Below are positions 8,934 through 16,487 of a DNA stretch of 64,000 bases, piece after piece. The notes beneath the pieces were generated by a model that did not search any database, was not told where the DNA came from, and was given only the letters and a program-made list of their open reading frames with translations. The stretch covers positions 62,001-126,000 of the forward strand of contig NC_008260.1 in assembly GCF_000009365.1 (NCBI RefSeq). The letters run 5' to 3'. Each line of letters begins with the position of its first letter. The first letter of the stretch is position 1. This DNA is from Alcanivorax borkumensis SK2. Lineage in GTDB: Bacteria > Pseudomonadota > Gammaproteobacteria > Pseudomonadales > Alcanivoracaceae. A program made the position numbers and the translations under genes.

Positions 8934-8945
8934 TATGTTAACATA
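8934..8945. promoter_or_regulatory. 12-bp perfect palindrome in the serA/D2HGDH intergenic region
   Basis: TATGTTAACATA lies 33 bases before the serA start in the divergent control region. It is symmetric around a GTTAAC core and is suitable as a dimeric regulator operator; the regulator is not identifiable. A chance palindrome of this length in one 139-bp gap is possible but uncommon. Confidence 0.4.
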
Positions 8946-8978
8946 CGCGCCCATTTCACAGGCTACCGAGACAGAATC

Positions 8979-10208
8979 ATGGCCGATACTTCTCTTGAGA
9001 AGGATAAGATCCGCGTTCTCCTGCTCGAGGGCATCCACGAAAACGCCGTGGAGAACCTGAAAGCGAATGGTTACTCCAATGTGGAGCTGCTGCCCACCGC
9101 GCTCACCGGGGATGACCTGACTGCCAAAATCAAGGATGCTCATTTTGTTGGCATCCGCTCCCGCACCCAGCTCACCGAAGAGGTGTTTGAGGCAGCGGAA
9201 AAACTGATTGGCGTTGGCTGTTTCTGTATTGGCACTAACCAGGTAGACCTGAAGGCCGCCCTGAAGCGTGGTATCCCGGTTTTCAACGCGCCTTACTCCA
9301 ACACCCGCTCGGTGGCGGAATTGGTGATTGCTCACACCATCAATATGATGCGCGGCATTCCGGAAAAGAATGCGGTTGCCCACCGTGGTGGCTGGCTGAA
9401 GTCTGCCAAGGACAGTTACGAGATCCGTGGCAAGACCTTGGGTATCGTGGGTTACGGCAACATCGGTGCGCAAGTGAGCGTGTTGGCTGAATCCATGGGC
9501 ATGAGAGTAAAGTTCTACGACGTGGTACCTAAGCTGCCGCTGGGTAACGCTGAGCAGGTGGGTACTCTCACTGATCTGCTGGCCCAGTCTGATGTGGTGA
9601 GCCTGCACGTGCCGGACACTGCTGATACCCGCTGGATGATTCAGGAAGAGCAGATCCGTGCGATCAAGCCCAAGGGTTACCTGATCAATTATGCGCGCGG
9701 CAAGGTTGTCGACATTGAAGCGTTGGCGGCGGCCCTGAACGACGGCCACCTGTTGGGCGCGGCCATCGATGTGTTCCCGGAAGAGCCGAAAGGTAACGAT
9801 GACGAGTTCATCAGCCCGCTGCGCGAATTCGATAATGTGATTCTGACTCCGCACATTGGTGGCTCCACCAAGGAAGCCCAGGTCAACATCGGTACGGAAG
9901 TGTCCGAAAAGCTGATCCGTTATTCCGACAACGGCGCTACCTTAGGTGCGGTGAATTTCCCGGAAGTGGCTCTGCCCCCGCATCCAGATATGCACCGCCT
10001 GCTTCACACCCACAAGAACGTGCCCGGCGTGCTGACTCAGATCAACACGGTTTTCTCCGAAAATGGCATCAACATTTGTGGCCAGTACCTGCAAACCAAC
10101 GAAGAGATTGGTTACGTGGTTATTGATGTGGATAAGGGCTACAGCCAATTGGCGCTGGAAAAGCTACGCACTATCGACGGCACCATTCGTACCCGGGTGC
10201 TGTTCTAG
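8979..10208 (+). CDS. serA: D-3-phosphoglycerate dehydrogenase
   Basis: 409 residues, the same length class as E. coli SerA (short form with C-terminal ACT domain). Order: substrate-binding part, Rossmann NAD domain with GIVGYGNIG, substrate-binding domain completion with the catalytic His in LTPHIGGSTKEAQ, and a C-terminal ACT domain starting near HTHKNVPGVLTQI that gives L-serine feedback control. It oxidises 3-phosphoglycerate to 3-phosphohydroxypyruvate, the first step of serine biosynthesis, and this type can also reduce 2-oxoglutarate to D-2-hydroxyglutarate. That matches the divergent D2HGDH gene. It ends at a hairpin and a strong terminator, so it is monocistronic. Confidence 0.97.
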   Translation: MADTSLEKDKIRVLLLEGIHENAVENLKANGYSNVELLPTALTGDDLTAKIKDAHFVGIRSRTQLTEEVFEAAEKLIGVGCFCIGTNQVDLKAALKRGIPVFNAPYSNTRSVAELVIAHTINMMRGIPEKNAVAHRGGWLKSAKDSYEIRGKTLGIVGYGNIGAQVSVLAESMGMRVKFYDVVPKLPLGNAEQVGTLTDLLAQSDVVSLHVPDTADTRWMIQEEQIRAIKPKGYLINYARGKVVDIEALAAALNDGHLLGAAIDVFPEEPKGNDDEFISPLREFDNVILTPHIGGSTKEAQVNIGTEVSEKLIRYSDNGATLGAVNFPEVALPPHPDMHRLLHTHKNVPGVLTQINTVFSENGINICGQYLQTNEEIGYVVIDVDKGYSQLALEKLRTIDGTIRTRVLF

Positions 10209-10232
10209 GGCATAGAGCTTGCGGTATACATG

Positions 10233-10253
10233 CGCCGGCATATTGTGCCGGCG
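10233..10253. repeat. Perfect 8-bp hairpin downstream of serA
   Basis: CGCCGGCA and TGCCGGCG pair across a 5-base loop, 25 bases past the serA stop. No T run follows. It may protect the 3' end or aid termination together with the terminator at 10272. Confidence 0.5.
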
Positions 10254-10271
10254 ATATGTGAACTGCTCGAC

Positions 10272-10313
10272 AAAAAGCCGGAGTCAGGCTAACTTGCCTG
10301 CTTCGGCTTTTTT
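10272..10313 (+). terminator. Rho-independent terminator of serA
   Basis: A long hairpin of two stacked parts: outer AAAAAGCCGGAG pairing with CTTCGGCTTTTT (one G-T pair) and inner CAGGC/GCCTG, loop TAACTT, followed by a T-rich run. The A-run before and T-run after make it a plausible two-way terminator, though only plus-strand genes flank it. Confidence 0.85.
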
Positions 10314-10334
10314 CTTGGGGCGTACACTAAGACC

Positions 10335-11702
10335 ATGAATTTATTAAGGAAGGGATGCCTGTGGGTGGCGTTGTTGGCAACGCTGAGTGGGTGTGCCACG
10401 AACTCCCTGTTCGTCTCTTACCCCAGCCAGGCACAAAAATGGAAAGCCACATTGGGGAATGAGGCTGCCAGTTTGGGGACCATGCAGAAATTGGAGAAAG
10501 CCACCGCCGGGGGCGATGGCGTGTTGTATCTTCAAGAGTTAGGCCGGGTCGCGCAGCTCAATGGCCAGGGTGAGGTCAGCCGTAATGCCTTTGCCGATGC
10601 GGTGTCCAAATACGATGCTGAAGACGCCAGCGCGAAAATCCAAGTGTCCTCTCTAGCCGCCAGCGGCACCTCTTTGCTCACCAACGATAATGCCCGCCCT
10701 TATGTGGCACCGGACTACGAGCGCATCTTTACCCGTGCCTATCAGGCCATGAATTATTGGGCTGAAAACGATGTCACCGGCACCGCTGTAGAATTGCGGG
10801 CGGCGGCACTGGAGCAGCGGGTGTCGGCCAGCAAACGGGAAAAGGAAATCGCTAAGGCTGAGGAAAAGGCGCAAGAGAACGACGTGGACGTGTCCCAGTT
10901 CGATGGTTACTTCGAGGGTATTGATGCGGTAGCCGGTGACGTTAAAGCCAGCTTCCAGAATGCCTGGACCTTCTATCTGTCTGCCTTGTTCTGGGAGGCG
11001 CATGGTGAATATAACGATGCCTTGGTCGATTACAAGAAAGCGCTGGAGATCCATTCCGGCATCGATATGATTAAGGAAGACGTGGAACGGGTGTCTAACC
11101 CAGAGGCTCGGAGTGGCAGTGATGAGGGCATGGTGGCGGTGCTCTATGAACAGGGCTTTGTGCAACCCCGGGAAGAGTTCTCCCTGCCGATTCCCACTGT
11201 CCACGGGGTGTTTTCCGTGGCATTCCCGACCTATGCGATTAGCAGCAAGCCACGCCCGGACAGCCTGCGAGTGCTCGACAGCGCTAGCCAGCCGTTGGGC
11301 GAAACCGTGGTGTTGGCGGATGTGGGCGGCTTGGCCGCGAAAGATTTGAAAGAGCGCATGCCCGGCATGTTGGTACGCCAGACGCTGCGGGCCACGGCTA
11401 AATACAACATGCAAAAACAGGCCAACGACAACTTCGGCCTATTAGGCTCATTGAGCACTCAGATTTATAATTTGGTTAGTGAGCAGGCCGACCGTCGCAG
11501 CTGGCTGAGCTTGCCAGCCTATGCTCAGGCTACCCGACTTCACTTGCCTCAAGGTGAGCACGTATTAGTGCTAAGTACCCCGGCAGGTAACAGAACGCTG
11601 ACGGTTCCGGTCGTGCGCCGGGGCCTCACCGTGATTCATGCAGTGGCCGTACCTGGCCAGTTGATTACTCGCATATTACCCGTTCAGGAGGGTCCCCTAT
11701 GA
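10335..11702 (+). CDS. COG3014-type lipoprotein of unknown function
   Basis: 455 residues beginning with a lipoprotein signal peptide whose lipobox LSGC puts the lipid on Cys20. The rest is helical with TPR-like segments (for example NDALVDYKKALEIHSG near 235), then a beta-rich C-terminal half. It heads a four-gene envelope set: its TGA overlaps the start of the ycfL-like gene by 4 bases, and lpoB follows. This order (COG3014-YcfL-LpoB) recurs in marine gammaproteobacteria, from memory, suggesting a shared role at the outer membrane around peptidoglycan synthesis. The exact function is unknown. Ser41 or nearby could be an outer-membrane sorting context; no Asp follows the lipidated Cys, so outer-membrane placement is expected. 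Confidence 0.8.
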   Translation: MNLLRKGCLWVALLATLSGCATNSLFVSYPSQAQKWKATLGNEAASLGTMQKLEKATAGGDGVLYLQELGRVAQLNGQGEVSRNAFADAVSKYDAEDASAKIQVSSLAASGTSLLTNDNARPYVAPDYERIFTRAYQAMNYWAENDVTGTAVELRAAALEQRVSASKREKEIAKAEEKAQENDVDVSQFDGYFEGIDAVAGDVKASFQNAWTFYLSALFWEAHGEYNDALVDYKKALEIHSGIDMIKEDVERVSNPEARSGSDEGMVAVLYEQGFVQPREEFSLPIPTVHGVFSVAFPTYAISSKPRPDSLRVLDSASQPLGETVVLADVGGLAAKDLKERMPGMLVRQTLRATAKYNMQKQANDNFGLLGSLSTQIYNLVSEQADRRSWLSLPAYAQATRLHLPQGEHVLVLSTPAGNRTLTVPVVRRGLTVIHAVAVPGQLITRILPVQEGPL

Positions 11703-12097
11703 CATTTTTACGCCCGATGTTGGCAATACTGGTAGCGTTGGTGCTGGCGGCATGTTCCGCCAGCAATAAAGGCCAGATGGAAGTAACCGAAGACGGCGAA
11801 GTCGTCACTAAGGTGCATTCCAGCAATAGCTTGCTCTCCAGCCGCATTTCCGTTGTAGACCTGCGTCAAAAGCGCGTTGGCGATTTGCTTCAGGTTCAGG
11901 CTGTATTGGAAAACGACTGGAAATTCCAGCTCGACTTCCAATACAAGTTCAAATGGTTTGATGCCGACGGTTTCGAGCTTGAGCCAGAAGCCCAGCCCTG
12001 GCGGCAGGTGGTGATGGCCGGTCGTAGCCAGAACAGTGTGCAGGGGGTGTCCCCCAACCCGTCCGCCGTGCGCTTCGAAATCTGGGTGCAGGAATAA
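11699..12097 (+). CDS. YcfL family lipoprotein (DUF1425)
   Basis: 132 residues with lipobox LAAC (lipidation at Cys19) and a compact beta-rich domain; the segment FQYKFKWFDADGFEL is typical of the YcfL/DUF1425 family, where a solvent-exposed beta fold follows the lipoprotein anchor. AGGAGGG precedes the ATG and the start overlaps the previous stop as ATGA, so translation is coupled. In E. coli ycfL sits directly before lpoB (ycfM), the same order as here, which supports the assignment. Its biochemical role is unknown; an outer-membrane partner in the LpoB neighbourhood is inference. Confidence 0.82.
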   Translation: MTFLRPMLAILVALVLAACSASNKGQMEVTEDGEVVTKVHSSNSLLSSRISVVDLRQKRVGDLLQVQAVLENDWKFQLDFQYKFKWFDADGFELEPEAQPWRQVVMAGRSQNSVQGVSPNPSAVRFEIWVQE

Positions 12098-12140
12098 CGG
12101 TCAGCCCAGCTGACGCAACAAGGAACAAGGAGAAATAAGA

Positions 12141-12731
12141 ATGGTACGTTTATTTTCAATGATGATGCTCGGCGCTGCATTGGTGCTGTCTGGTTGTTCC
12201 ACTGTGGATTATGGTGATGCCCAAGGCCGTGAAACCGTGAATACCGACTTCGGTTCCACTGACCTGCAGATGATTGCCAGCAAGATGGTGGATGACATGC
12301 TGGTGTTCCCGCCCATTGTGCAGATGACCCAGAGCCGTCGCCCGGTGGTCTTTGTCGATCGCATCAAGAACAAGACCACCGAGCATGTGGATACGGAATC
12401 CATCACAGATACCATCCAGTCCAAGCTGATCAATTCCGGTAAATTTCGTTTTGCCGACATGACGGTGGTTAATCGTGTACGCGAACAGTTGGATTACCAG
12501 AGTGATTCCGGCCTGGTGGATCAGAGCACTGCCGCGGCCATGGGTCGTCAAATCGGCGCTGAGTTCATGATGTACGGTAACTTTTCTTCCATTGTGAAGC
12601 GTGATGGCAGCACCAAAGATGTGTATTACAAATTCACCCTGAAGTTGCTCAACATCCAGACCGGTATCATTGAGTGGGCGAACGAGAAAGAAATCCGCAA
12701 GACCAAATCCAAAAGCCTGTTCGGCCTGTAA
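12141..12731 (+). CDS. lpoB: Outer-membrane lipoprotein LpoB, activator of penicillin-binding protein 1B
   Basis: 196 residues with lipobox LSGC (Cys19) and a C-terminal TolB-N-like domain containing the family pattern RPVVFVDRIKNKTTEHVDT and GAEFMMYGNF. LpoB spans the periplasm from the outer membrane and stimulates the glycosyltransferase and transpeptidase of PBP1B. The linker between lipid anchor and domain is short here (about 40 residues), less than in E. coli, so reach through the sacculus may differ. AAGGAG precedes the ATG. No PBP1B gene lies in the window, so the partner must be elsewhere. Confidence 0.88.
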   Translation: MVRLFSMMMLGAALVLSGCSTVDYGDAQGRETVNTDFGSTDLQMIASKMVDDMLVFPPIVQMTQSRRPVVFVDRIKNKTTEHVDTESITDTIQSKLINSGKFRFADMTVVNRVREQLDYQSDSGLVDQSTAAAMGRQIGAEFMMYGNFSSIVKRDGSTKDVYYKFTLKLLNIQTGIIEWANEKEIRKTKSKSLFGL

Positions 12732-12794
12732 AGCGACGGTATTTGCGGTGGCAAATGACTACGGCAACCCACGCCTAGTTCTACCGAGGCGGTT

Positions 12795-12863
12795 GGAGGC
12801 AGGGAGGCTTGCCTCCGTTATTGGGGTGCGCGGGAACGGCGTTATTGATACGCTTTGTTCCCG
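12795..12863. repeat. Two consecutive hairpins between lpoB and the CsgG-like gene
   Basis: Hairpin 1: GGAGGCA (12795-12801) with TGCCTCC (12810-12816). Hairpin 2: CGGGAAC (12831-12837) with GTTCCCG (12857-12863), with an inner GCGT/ACGC pairing. Both stems are perfect 7-mers and neither has a T run. They could weaken or process transcription between lpoB and the following gene. Confidence 0.5.
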
Positions 12864-12930
12864 GTTCATGCCGGCCTTATTCGTGATATAAGTGGTGGAG
12901 CGGTTGCCGCTATTGGCAAGGAGATCTTTC

Positions 12931-14223
12931 ATGATCAAACGTCTTTTCTCTCCCTTTTTTCTTATCCTGCTGCTTTGTTCGTCTTTGAGCTATGCGATGA
13001 CCGAAACCGTTTCCGTGTCAGCGCGGGGGTATGGCGATAACCCGGAGCAAGCCATGACCAATGCCCTGGTCGCGGCTGTGCGTCAGGGAGGTGGTGTGAC
13101 CTTGGCGGTGGATCCTAATTTCCGCACAAATGTGTATGAATGGGTGATCAACCAAAAGGGAGATGTGTCTACTTGGCAGGGCAAAGAGACGTCGGTGCCG
13201 GAGCCGCAGTTGCCAACGCTGGGTAACATAAAAACCTACCAGGTCCAGACAGTGAAGCAGGTAAATGACGGTATCTGGCAGGCGCAGATTCAAGCGGAGA
13301 TCCTGCGGCCCAAGACTATCGGCCCGGACCGCTCTCACTTGCCAGGCATTGCCATTGCTACTTTTGAGAGCGCCAAAAGCAGCTATGATCTCGGTGATAT
13401 CAAGGTGCCCGCGAGCCAAGTGCAGCATCAACTTCAAGATAACCTAACAATGGCATTTTCCCAGTCCGGTCGCTACCGGGTGCTGGACCGTACCTACCTT
13501 GCGGATGTCGATGAAGAGTTGGGCGTGGTGGCCCAAGGCAGCATCGCCCCGGAAGAAATGGCACGGCTGGGTCAGCGTAAGGGCGCGGATCTGCTGTTGG
13601 TGGGTACCATTGAAGACTTCCAGATTGGCGACAGCGCGCAAGCGTTCTACGGCGCTAAGATGGGTGGTTACGCCCCCTATGTGCGGGTCCGCTATCGTCT
13701 TATCGACACCACTACCACGGAAATTCTGTGGAGCGATCTTTACGAGTGGGACAAATCAGAAGCGGTTATCCGTGAGATTGCCCGCCAGCTCAACATCGAC
13801 GACCGTAATCACCCGGAGCGTTTAGCCGATCAGATCTACCCGGAAATTGCCCGCGCCATTGCCGGTGATGCCACTGACGTGCTTTATCCGGTGCAGGTGA
13901 TTAAAGTTGATGGTGAGGCGGTATTTCTGAGCCAGGGCCAAGGGCGTTTGGAGAAAGGCGGCATCATGAAGGTGTATCGTCCTGCCGGGGAAATGAAAGA
14001 CCCGGATACCGGTATGACCATCAAGTTGGAAGGCGAAGCCTTGGCCACCCTTAAGGTGAGCGATGTACGCACCGACTACGGCATTGCTCGAGTGGAAGGT
14101 GAAGCGAGCCCTTTGCAAGTAGGTGACCGGGTACGCTCGGACAAGCAGGCCCAACGTTCGTTGGCGTCACCCGCTGGCCAGGCTGCGACGCCGGGATCCT
14201 CGGACGCTCCCCTCAAGTGGTAA
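12931..14223 (+). CDS. Exported CsgG/TolB-like protein
   Basis: 430 residues from the ATG at 12931, which has AAGGAG at good spacing; a GTG at 12892 is in frame but adds residues before a clear signal peptide (cleavage likely after Ala22, SYA). The mature N-terminus (VSVSARGYGDNPEQAMTNAL) is like the LPP20/FlgT-type N-domain. The middle (about 120-270) is a CsgG-like domain with GADLLLVGTIEDFQIGD. The C-terminal part resembles a small beta domain as in FlgT. Such proteins help assemble envelope structures. There is no lipobox, so unlike CsgG it is a soluble periplasmic protein. It ends the lipoprotein group and is followed by a strong terminator. Confidence 0.75.
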   Translation: MIKRLFSPFFLILLLCSSLSYAMTETVSVSARGYGDNPEQAMTNALVAAVRQGGGVTLAVDPNFRTNVYEWVINQKGDVSTWQGKETSVPEPQLPTLGNIKTYQVQTVKQVNDGIWQAQIQAEILRPKTIGPDRSHLPGIAIATFESAKSSYDLGDIKVPASQVQHQLQDNLTMAFSQSGRYRVLDRTYLADVDEELGVVAQGSIAPEEMARLGQRKGADLLLVGTIEDFQIGDSAQAFYGAKMGGYAPYVRVRYRLIDTTTTEILWSDLYEWDKSEAVIREIARQLNIDDRNHPERLADQIYPEIARAIAGDATDVLYPVQVIKVDGEAVFLSQGQGRLEKGGIMKVYRPAGEMKDPDTGMTIKLEGEALATLKVSDVRTDYGIARVEGEASPLQVGDRVRSDKQAQRSLASPAGQAATPGSSDAPLKW

Positions 14224-14235
14224 ACACAACCCCCC

Positions 14236-14263
14236 CCCCCGCAAACGCGGGGGTTTTTGTTTG
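14236..14263 (+). terminator. Rho-independent terminator of the lipoprotein operon
   Basis: Perfect 7-bp GC stem (CCCCCGC / GCGGGGG), AAAC loop, then TTTTTGTTTG. It begins 13 bases after the stop codon of the CsgG-like gene. Confidence 0.93.
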
Positions 14264-14395
14264 GGCAAACATACCTCTATTCTTTCGTGGGCGATGCTCC
14301 CTAACTGCGAACCGCAGCGTGGGAGTGAGTGAAGCCCTAGGCAGCAACGTAAAAGCGTTTGTCCGGCCCTTGGAGTGACACGCTTTCTGCAATGC

Positions 14396-15655
14396 TCAAG
14401 GCGTGGTGGTAGCCGCCATCGCTGCTTCTTGTTTACGACGCTTGCTCGTTACCCTCGCCTTTCTTTTCTTCCACCAGATTACCAGCCCGGTGATGGAGAG
14501 CATGGCGACCGCAATGCCCATGATTGAGACGATAATGCGCCCAGGTAGACCGACGATGCGACCAGAATGCAGGGGGAACTGTAGTTGGCTGAAGACATCC
14601 GCGACGGTGCCTTCCCAGGGCTCTTCCTCACCAATTAAAGCGGCACTGCGGCCATCGTAATAGAGGCTCTTCACCTTCATTCCGCCGCTATCGTGGTCTT
14701 CCCCTGGGTAGTAGAAGCGCACCCCGAAGACCGCAAAATTGTCGCTGTAGAAGGTGTCACCCATGGGCTCGTCCCAGCCGCGATTGTCCGCGTGCGTTCG
14801 AGCCTTTTGGAACAATGCAGGCCAGCTAACCTGGGGTTCTACGGGGTCATGCAATGCGGTGGGCGTGCGTGTTTCAAACGGCCCGGGGGTAGTTTCGGAC
14901 ACTATAGACATGACCGGGTAAAAGATTTCTCGGTATAAGTTTAGGGAAAATGAGGTAAAGGCTAGCATCAACAATAAAGCGAAGGTCCACAGGCCGACGG
15001 CCCGGTGCAGGTCGAAATTCAGTTTGTAGGCGCCCGCGCCGCGGCGAATCATCCAGGCGGGTTTCCAGCGTTGCAGCCAGCTCTTGCCCGCCGGTTTCTG
15101 GGTGCGGCGTTTGCGCGGCAGAGTCAGCGCCATGGCGATAAACGTGTCGAATAACCAGACCATGGCGGCGGCACCCATCAACCAGATGCCCCAGCGGTTG
15201 ATGCCGTTCCATTCCGGCAGGTGCAGGGTGAAATGCAGCTTGTACAGAAACGACATCAGGTGTTCCGGGTGCAGGGAGATTTCCCCCCATTCGCGTTTGC
15301 CGACGATTTCGCCGGTAACCGGATCTACGAAGGCATGGTCGTAACCCAGTTCGTAGCGCCGCCCGGTGTCCGGGTTTACTTTGGCATCCACCCAGATTTC
15401 GGCGTTATGGCCCGGCTCTGCTTCTAGGGCAAAGAAGCTGGCCCGGACTCGCGGGTCCGCGTTTTCCACATGACGGACCAGTTCCAGCATGGGCAGTGGC
15501 TCGCCTTGGCTCTGGCTTGTAAAAAGATGCGGGTTAAGCCATTCATCCAATTCGTGATCCCAAGAAATCACGGCTCCGGTCAAGCCGGCAATAATCAGAA
15601 AAGCGGCAATGAAGAGACCGAACCAGCGGTGAAGTAGAACCAGTAATGCGCGCAT
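14396..15655 (-). CDS. PepSY domain membrane protein (PiuB / iron-uptake reductase type)
   Basis: 419 residues from ATG 15655; longer in-frame starts run into a Fur-like site and lack a ribosome binding site. The N-terminal helix with LLHRWFGLFIAAFLIIAGL and internal segments around NLYREIFYPV and GRIIVSIMGIAVAM give four membrane helices with a PepSY periplasmic region (residues about 60-160) between the first and second. His residues in helices (LHRWFGL, DLHRAVGLW) fit heme-binding, ferric-reductase-like use. Members often sit beside siderophore receptors and are iron regulated, as seen here. A KKRK-rich tail ends the protein in the cytoplasm. Reduction of imported ferric siderophore is the likely role. 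Confidence 0.85.
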   Translation of the reverse strand: MRALLVLLHRWFGLFIAAFLIIAGLTGAVISWDHELDEWLNPHLFTSQSQGEPLPMLELVRHVENADPRVRASFFALEAEPGHNAEIWVDAKVNPDTGRRYELGYDHAFVDPVTGEIVGKREWGEISLHPEHLMSFLYKLHFTLHLPEWNGINRWGIWLMGAAAMVWLFDTFIAMALTLPRKRRTQKPAGKSWLQRWKPAWMIRRGAGAYKLNFDLHRAVGLWTFALLLMLAFTSFSLNLYREIFYPVMSIVSETTPGPFETRTPTALHDPVEPQVSWPALFQKARTHADNRGWDEPMGDTFYSDNFAVFGVRFYYPGEDHDSGGMKVKSLYYDGRSAALIGEEEPWEGTVADVFSQLQFPLHSGRIVGLPGRIIVSIMGIAVAMLSITGLVIWWKKRKARVTSKRRKQEAAMAATTTP

Positions 15656-15700
15656 GCAGAATCCAACCGGGCTGACAATGCCGCGCAGCCTAGCATAAAA

Positions 15701-15719
15701 CGGAATCATTCTCATTGTG
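15701..15719 (-). promoter_or_regulatory. Fur-box-like site upstream of the PepSY gene
   Basis: On the minus strand CACAATGAGAATGATTCCG matches 12 of 19 positions of the GATAATGATAATCATTATC consensus, with the central AATGA-AATGATT block intact. It lies about 46 bases before the chosen ATG, in a promoter position. Iron repression of the PepSY gene is the inference. Confidence 0.55.
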
Positions 15720-15734
15720 TCGGGGCGCGGGGTA

Positions 15735-16337
15735 TTAGGTGTTCGGTTGAGGGGTTTTCCACAATGGGTAAGGAATGCCGGCAAGCCGATTGATTACGAA
15801 AGCCTGAGCAACCAGTAATGCCACGGCGCTAAGCAACACCGGCAGTTGTTGCAGCTCATGCATTAGCCCCAGCGACACGATCAGTGCGGTGGCGGCGGCC
15901 GGGGGGTGAGCCACCCGAAACAGGATCATCAATGCACTGGCCATGCCCAATGACAGCCCTGCCGCCACCACACGGGGCCATTCTACCCCGGTAATGAAGG
16001 CGGCTGGCGCATCATGCAGCCCGCATACCCATAACGATGCCCAGCCACACAGTGCGCCGATCAGATGGCCGCACAGCACATTGCGGGGGGACGCGGCTTC
16101 CGCCAAGGGAAGATGAAATAACAGAAAGGCGCTGGCGCCCAGGGAGGGAAAGATAAACGCTTGCTGAGTAACCAGCGCCACACTGGCGATCAGTGCAATG
16201 CTCAGGCCACCATTGACGAGATTAAACAGTGCCAACACCACACGGGGATTAAAGCGTTCGCTCATGGCTTCCAGATGCAGCTGCCGTAACACGCCACCCA
16301 CTAGTTGCTGGCGGAGCTGATCGCTTTGCTTGCTCAT
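15735..16337 (-). CDS. HPP family integral membrane protein
   Basis: 200 residues from ATG 16337 (MSKQSDQLRQQL); a longer frame reaches 16400 but has an unlikely N-terminus. Four or more membrane helices, with the FPSLGASAFLLFHLP and FRVAHPPAAATALIVSLG segments typical of HPP proteins; the conserved His-Pro-Pro gives the family its name. Related proteins transport nitrite or have unknown roles. Transcription is toward the PepSY gene, 80 bases away. Between them lies the Fur-like site, so the PepSY gene has its own promoter and this gene may or may not be in the same unit. Function not established. Confidence 0.8.
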   Translation of the reverse strand: MSKQSDQLRQQLVGGVLRQLHLEAMSERFNPRVVLALFNLVNGGLSIALIASVALVTQQAFIFPSLGASAFLLFHLPLAEAASPRNVLCGHLIGALCGWASLWVCGLHDAPAAFITGVEWPRVVAAGLSLGMASALMILFRVAHPPAAATALIVSLGLMHELQQLPVLLSAVALLVAQAFVINRLAGIPYPLWKTPQPNT

Positions 16338-16487
16338 GGTGTGCACTAATCCAGGGCAGAAAAAGAGCGCAATACTAAGGGTTTGCTGCTCCCTGGGCAA
16401 TTATGGTGCAAAACGTGCGCTAAATGCCTTTAACAACGTGAACAAACGAAATCCGCTAGCATTAGCTAAGACAAAAAGGAGAGCGGT

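Noticed and set aside
8919..9854. 311-codon antisense frame over serA
   Set aside because: It is the mirror of a strongly conserved gene; long antisense frames are common in this base composition.
10653..11414. 253-codon antisense frame over the COG3014 gene
   Set aside because: Antisense shadow; no ribosome binding site and no known motif.
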